Source: Endozoicomonas sp. SESOKO1 (GTDB taxonomy: Bacteria > Pseudomonadota > Gammaproteobacteria > Pseudomonadales > Endozoicomonadaceae). Taken from it: DNA of 46,212 nucleotides. The stretch is from NCBI RefSeq assembly GCF_024606265.1, contig NZ_JAHHPP010000348.1, positions 1 to 46,212 on the forward strand. The letters are read 5' to 3'. Positions 42,675-46,212 of this stretch are shown here, piece after piece. A model generated the notes under the pieces. It saw nothing but the letters and a program-made list of their open reading frames with translations. It was not told the origin of the DNA and made no database searches. Positions within the stretch are counted from its first letter, which is position 1, and each line of letters opens with the position of its first letter. The translations under genes were made by a program, and so were the position numbers.

Positions 42675-42866
42675 GGGCCAGCAGTCAGCAAAGTAAATCA
42701 AAAAGCCATGCGACGGAAAATTCGCAAGCTGCAAGTCAGAATGCGAACGGAGATGAACATCGCTCAAATGGCCAGTTAGCTAAACCCCATGTTGTTAGGT
42801 TGGCTGGCATATTATGGGCGGTTTCATGATTTTTCCCTGCTGCGCTATCTTACTGTCGTTAAATGA
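42675..42866 (+). pseudogene. Group II intron reverse transcriptase/maturase remnant
   Basis: In one frame the DNA reads GPAVSKVNQKAMRRKIRKL, then MRTEMNIAQMAS, a TAG stop (42777-42779), then LNPMLLGWLAYYGRF. This follows the end of the RT-maturase (pattern F-x-PAVS...KAxRRxIR...RTxxxxxxIAxxxNPxLRGWxxYYGRF) of group II introns. Only the C-terminal ~60 codons remain and a nonsense codon interrupts them. No intron RNA domains or retained 5' part were seen. It abuts the cvpA region, at the right boundary of the inserted segment. Confidence 0.75.
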
Positions 42867-42970
42867 AGTGTCTGTTCTATATTGAACGGCTGTTGATTAC
42901 CTGCATAATTACCACGTTTTGGACAGTTGCCAGCATAGCATGGTTCCGTTTTTTGTTAAGGAGTCAGGTA

Positions 42971-43465
42971 TTGACTTTCACCTGGATTGACTGGCTGATC
43001 GCCGGTATTGTTATCATCTCCGCGCTGATCAGTTTGAAACGCGGTTTTTTTAAAGAGGTTCTCTCCCTGTTGACCTGGCTGGCCGCTATTTTTGTCGCCT
43101 GGTCGTTTGGTGGGGCCCTGTCAGAACGATTGACTGATTACATAGCAACCCCATCAATTCGGGTAATGGCGGCCTGCGCTTTGCTGTTTGTTGCAATGCT
43201 GATGGTGGGTGCGCTGGTGAATCGTATTATCGCTGAACTGGTTCAGGTGACGGGGCTGTCGGGTACTGACCGTATTCTGGGCATGGCGTTTGGCGGTTTG
43301 CGTGGTTGTTTATTGGTAACAATTCTCGTTGGTCTGCTGACGCTGGCTCCCCTGGAGCAGGACCAGGCCTGGCAGCAGTCGGTGCTGTTGCCCCATTTTA
43401 TGCTGCTGGCTGACTGGTCCAAGCAGACGGTGGTTGATCTTATGGGGCCGTTGATGCAAAGCTGA
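42971..43465 (+). CDS. cvpA: CvpA family membrane protein
   Basis: 164 residues, the normal length. Four membrane segments; TWIDWLIAGIVIISALISLK then RGFFKEVLSLLTWLAAIFVAW is the family's N-terminus. CvpA is linked to colicin V production and envelope stress tolerance and is usually co-transcribed with purF. A longer frame reaches 42863, but AAGGAG lies eight bases before the TTG at 42971, which gives the family start; the extra 36 codons run into the maturase remnant. The SPOR gene that normally precedes cvpA is at 12864. Confidence 0.93.
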   Translation: MTFTWIDWLIAGIVIISALISLKRGFFKEVLSLLTWLAAIFVAWSFGGALSERLTDYIATPSIRVMAACALLFVAMLMVGALVNRIIAELVQVTGLSGTDRILGMAFGGLRGCLLVTILVGLLTLAPLEQDQAWQQSVLLPHFMLLADWSKQTVVDLMGPLMQS

Positions 43466-43671
43466 TTAGCTAATGGTTTTTCTTCAAAACTTTTTCTCGA
43501 TTTATCAGTCTCAGGGTATGTAGCAGTTTTCGTAACCCTATCATTTAGCGTATGATTTCAGGCTTTCCGTTATCGGGGACAGTGGTTGTTCAGATGATTG
43601 AACAGGCAATTTTAATCATTTGCTGCCAGTTCCGATAACGTTTTCAGCTGATCAATCCTGAGGATGAGTGC

Positions 43672-45174
43672 ATGTGTGGAATTGTCGGTATTTCGGCAAC
43701 GGTGAATGTTAACCAGCTGTTGTTCGATGCGCTGACTGTGCTGCAACACAGGGGGCAGGACGCTGCGGGAATGGTGACTCTGGATGATGGTCGCTTTTTC
43801 CTGCGTAAAGATAACGGGCTGGTGAAGGATGTTTTTCGTACCCGCCACATGAAGCGGCTTAATGGCTGCTCGGGCCTTGGGCATGTTCGCTATCCGACGG
43901 CGGGTACGTCCAGTTCAGCCGAAGCTCAGCCATTTTATGTAAATTCTCCTTATGGCATCGCTTTAGCCCATAACGGCAACCTGACCAATGCGGATGATAT
44001 TAAACAGTCGTTGTTTGAAAGTGACCTGCGCCATATTAATACCCACTCCGACTCTGAAATCCTGCTGAATGTTTTTGCCCATGAGCTGGCAAAAGCGGGC
44101 AAACATAAACCCCGGGCAGAAGACGTTTTCAGGGCGGTAACCGGCGTTTACCAGCGCTGTGAGGGTGGCTTTGCAGTTGTTGCCCTGATTAACGGTCATG
44201 GCATGGTAGGTTTTCGGGATCCCAATGGCATTCGGCCACTGGTATACGGCAAGCGGGAAACCGGGAACGGTACGGAATACATGCTGGCCTCAGAATCGGT
44301 GGCTCTTGATGCCCTGGACTTTGAGCTGGTGGGTGATGTTGCTCCGGGTGAAGCCATTTATATTGATGAGCAGCGTCAGCTCCATAGTTTCCAGTGCGTG
44401 CCTGGTGAACTCACTCCCTGCCTGTTTGAGTACGTTTATCTGGCCCGCCCGGATTCCAGTCTGGATGGTATTTATGTCTATCAGTCCCGGCTGCGTATGG
44501 GGCAGACCCTGGCCAATAAAATCCTTAGGGAATGGCCTGACCATGATATTGATGTGGTAATGCCCATTCCGGATACCAGCCGAAACTCTGCCCTGGAGAT
44601 GGCAACTCGCCTGGGCCTGCCTTATCGGGAGGGTTTTGTCAAGAATCGCTATATTGGCCGGACCTTTATCATGCCCGGTCAGGCCATTCGCAAGAAGTCG
44701 GTTCGCCAGAAGCTGAATGCCATTCACCAGGAGTTTGCCGGTAAGAATGTGCTGCTGGTGGATGATTCCATTGTCCGTGGCACCACCTGTGAGCAGATTA
44801 TTGAGATGGCCAGGGATGCCGGGGCAAAGAAGGTGTATTTCTGTTCAGCGGCCCCCGCCATTCGTTATCCCAATGTCTATGGCATCGATATGCCGACCCG
44901 GGAAGAGCTGATTGCCCATGGTCGTACGGATCAGCAGGTTTGTGAACTGATTGGTGCGGATAAGCTGATTTTTCAGGATCTGGATGATCTCAAGAAAGCG
45001 GTTTCCTCCCTCAATCCGGCCATTGAAGATTTTGACTGCTCTGTTTTTGATGGACGCTATGTGGCCGGTAATATTAATGATGATTATCTGGAGCAGCTGG
45101 CCTCCAGTCGTAATGAGGATAGTCGTCAGGCTGAGAGTGATATTATTGATCTTCACAACGAAGGGGAGCTCTGA
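43672..45174 (+). CDS. purF: Amidophosphoribosyltransferase PurF
   Basis: 500 residues, close to the E. coli length. It makes phosphoribosylamine from PRPP and glutamine, the first committed step of purine synthesis. The N-terminal nucleophile is Cys2 (MCGIVGI); [11 protein letters not shown] and GHVRYPTAG belong to the glutaminase domain, and [13 protein letters not shown] is the PRPP-binding loop. GAGGA lies seven bases before the ATG. No PurR-like operator (ACGCAAACGTTTGCGT type) was recognised upstream of cvpA or purF. Confidence 0.98.
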   Translation: MCGIVGISATVNVNQLLFDALTVLQHRGQDAAGMVTLDDGRFFLRKDNGLVKDVFRTRHMKRLNGCSGLGHVRYPTAGTSSSAEAQPFYVNSPYGIALAHNGNLTNADDIKQSLFESDLRHINTHSDSEILLNVFAHELAKAGKHKPRAEDVFRAVTGVYQRCEGGFAVVALINGHGMVGFRDPNGIRPLVYGKRETGNGTEYMLASESVALDALDFELVGDVAPGEAIYIDEQRQLHSFQCVPGELTPCLFEYVYLARPDSSLDGIYVYQSRLRMGQTLANKILREWPDHDIDVVMPIPDTSRNSALEMATRLGLPYREGFVKNRYIGRTFIMPGQAIRKKSVRQKLNAIHQEFAGKNVLLVDDSIVRGTTCEQIIEMARDAGAKKVYFCSAAPAIRYPNVYGIDMPTREELIAHGRTDQQVCELIGADKLIFQDLDDLKKAVSSLNPAIEDFDCSVFDGRYVAGNINDDYLEQLASSRNEDSRQAESDIIDLHNEGEL

Positions 45175-45206
45175 CTCGTTTTGCTTATCATCGGGGGGCA
45201 AACCTT

Positions 45207-45245
45207 GGAGTCCTTGCTCCCATGCTCTGCGTGGGAATGCATGGT
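45207..45245. repeat. GTTCCCACGC-type repeat fragment after purF
   Basis: TTGCTCCCATGCTCTGCGTG followed by GGAATGCATGG contains GCTCCCATGC and GCGTGGGAATGC, the hallmarks of the family at 10750 and 12097. It marks the point where the decayed mucin-like domain sequence ends. Confidence 0.65.
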
Positions 45246-45440
45246 GTGCTGGGATCAGCGGTATATATCTGGCGGGTGAAAGTGCGGCTGTGGAAGGAGA
45301 GGCATTTTTCCGACTGGAAACCGAACCAGCCGGATTTGGCACGGTGATAGTCATGGCAACCAGGGCATAAGAGGATTGATGCTCTCCTGCACTGGTCCAA
45401 TATGGGTTGTTGTTCGAATTACAACATATTGGATTAACTC
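45245..45440 (-). pseudogene. Out-of-frame second Cys-domain fragment of the mucin-like gene
   Basis: Just beyond the stop of the repeat protein, the next frame reads VNPICCNSNNNPYWTS, then AGEHQSSYALVAMTITVPN. The first seven residues equal VNPICCN of the intact Cys domain upstream. A deletion of roughly 27-30 bp after ACCTTTA, relative to the intact copy, shifts the frame. The fragment then runs into the dispersed repeat at 45.2 kb. Confidence 0.6.
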
Positions 45441-46212
45441 GGTCTAAAGGTCGGGGCTTCGGTGGCCGGGGCTTTGGTGGTCGAGGCTTCGCTGGTCAGG
45501 GCTTCGGTGGTTGGGGCTTTGGTGGTCGAGGCTTCGCTGGTCAGGGCTCCTGAGGTCGAGGCTTCGCTGGTCAGGGCTCCTGAGGTTGGGGCTTGGGTGG
45601 TCGAGGCTTCGCTGGTCAGGGCTTCTGGGGTTGGGGCTTGGGTGGTCGAGGCTTCACTGGTCAGGACTTCTGGGGTTGGGGCTTTGGTGGTCGAGGCTTC
45701 GCTGGTCAGGACTTCGGTGGTTGGGGCTTTGGTGGTCGAGGCTTCGCTGGTCAGGGCTTTTGGGGCTTTAGTGGTCGTAGTATTGGCGATCGGTACTTTG
45801 GTGGTTACATTTCGGCCAGGTAACGCCGTTGTAACAGGCGCTGGTGCAACTGTAAAGTTAGCACTACCCCACCCTTTGGATTGACAAAAAGAATCCATTG
45901 AAACATAGATTTCGCCTCCCATTCTAGTGTATTCGATTCTTTTCATAGCGAGTAAATGAGATTTATTGGTGCACTGTGATGAATTACTATGGGTGCACAT
46001 TAAAGAACCATCTGTGGGAACTACTCCGTCTGGATCGCTCAACCAGGATGGGATTTGTATTGTGAATACTGGGTGGGGGTCATTACAACATATCGGATTG
46101 ACCTGGGAATTTCCTGTACATGTAACGCTCGCTGCTGTAAAGGTCGTGGCTTCAGTGGTTGGTGCTTTGGTGGTCGTGGCTTCGGTAGTTGGTGCTTTGG
46201 TGGTCGTGGCTT
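45434..46212 (-). CDS. Mucin-like Thr/Pro/Ala repeat protein, 5' end outside the window
   Basis: At least 259 residues; the frame is open to the window edge. From the edge inward: TTKAPTTEA repeats, a Cys-containing domain (VTCTGNSQVNPICCNDPHPV, then MCTHSNSSQC and MDSFCQSKGWGSANF), then seven copies of LTSEASTTKAPTTEA-type repeats to the stop. Thr/Pro/Ser-rich linkers between Cys-rich modules suggest a secreted or surface adhesin, possibly binding host glycans; this is inference. The next module is present but out of frame, so the C-terminus is truncated. The short frame beginning MSDPDG at 46042 is only an internal TTG. Confidence 0.75.
   Translation of the reverse strand, partial: ATTTKAPTTEATTTKAPTTEATTFTAASVTCTGNSQVNPICCNDPHPVFTIQIPSWLSDPDGVVPTDGSLMCTHSNSSQCTNKSHLLAMKRIEYTRMGGEIYVSMDSFCQSKGWGSANFTVAPAPVTTALPGRNVTTKVPIANTTTTKAPKALTSEASTTKAPTTEVLTSEASTTKAPTPEVLTSEASTTQAPTPEALTSEASTTQAPTSGALTSEASTSGALTSEASTTKAPTTEALTSEASTTKAPATEAPTFRPS
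45455..45754 (-). repeat. 45-bp tandem repeat array (7 units, one with a 15-bp deletion)
   Basis: Units encode LTSEASTTKAPTTEV and variants (TTQAPTPEA, TTQAPTSGA). Six units are 45 bp and the fifth is 30 bp (LTSEASTSGA), so the array totals 300 bp. The length is always a multiple of three, so copy number can vary without frameshift. Confidence 0.9.

Noticed and set aside
42569-42829. 86-codon plus-strand frame before cvpA
   Set aside because: It overlaps the maturase remnant in another frame, which matches a known protein family; this frame shows no recognisable family.
42863-42970. 36-codon N-terminal extension of cvpA
   Set aside because: AAGGAG precedes the TTG at 42971, which gives the normal CvpA start; the extension comes from the end of the maturase remnant region.
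43466-43671. PurR operator upstream of purF
   Set aside because: No sequence resembling the ACGCAAACGTTTGCGT palindrome was found here or before cvpA.
45462-45884. Plus-strand frames over the 45-bp repeats encoding Gly/Trp/Arg- or Val/Ala-rich proteins
   Set aside because: They are antisense readings of the Thr/Pro repeat array. The minus strand continues through a non-repetitive Cys domain to the window edge, so it is the coding strand.

Overview
The window reads as chromosome of a marine, host-associated gammaproteobacterium. The core order truA-trpF-trpB-trpA-accD-folC-SPOR gene ... cvpA-purF is the gammaproteobacterial arrangement. The ankyrin/RING protein, the mucin-like Thr/Pro repeat protein, the dense toxin-antitoxin (TA) content and the many short dispersed repeats suggest a symbiont such as Endozoicomonas; that genus assignment is inference.

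Layout. (1) 1-5774: the 3' end of a tRNA-Ser, a large low-complexity protein, a RING+ankyrin protein (both minus strand), and a tandemly duplicated glycine-zipper membrane protein family (plus strand). (2) 5896-13403: the housekeeping block truA, trpF, trpB, trpA, accD, folC, an antisense DUF29 gene and a SPOR-domain gene. (3) 13471-17602: an AMP-transferase-rich TA island (HEPN/MNT pairs, orphan MNT genes, one Fic protein, one truncated HEPN). A 441-bp leader inside it carries a promoter-like -10 box and a GGCGGTAGCGTT ops (JUMPstart/RfaH) element. (4) 17893-40193: a glycan assembly cluster: a Wzz/Wzc-like protein with a degenerate kinase domain, rmlB-rmlA-fdtA-GNAT-fdtB (dTDP-3-acetamido sugar), a PglK-like ABC flippase, two glycosyltransferases, a Wzy-like polymerase, fnlA-fnlB-fnlC (UDP-L-FucNAc), a GT4 transferase, and pglC/pglD/pglE/pglF-type genes (UDP-diNAc-bacillosamine and its phosphoglycosyl transferase). 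The cluster is interrupted by a VapBC-like pair and by a Panacea-domain TA-like pair. (5) 40453-42866: a second TA cluster (BrnTA, a decayed YefM, an orphan Phd with a truncated VapC, a ParE/RelE-Phd pair) and a group II intron maturase remnant. (6) 42971-45174: cvpA and purF, resuming the core order. (7) 45434-46212: a minus-strand mucin-like repeat protein that runs off the window, with a frameshifted second domain behind it.

How it fits together. About 29.5 kb separates the SPOR gene from cvpA, genes that are normally neighbours, so the glycan locus plus its TA genes looks like an insertion at this syntenic site. The sugar genes predict a glycan started on undecaprenyl phosphate with bacillosamine (PglC), extended by about three glycosyltransferases with L-FucNAc and Fuc3NAc or Qui3NAc, flipped by an ABC transporter rather than Wzx, and polymerised by Wzy under a copolymerase whose kinase half appears dead. 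Several genes in 22-29 kb are visibly A+T-rich compared with the housekeeping genes, as is usual for transferred surface-glycan loci. No CRISPR array, rRNA or intact transposase gene was seen.
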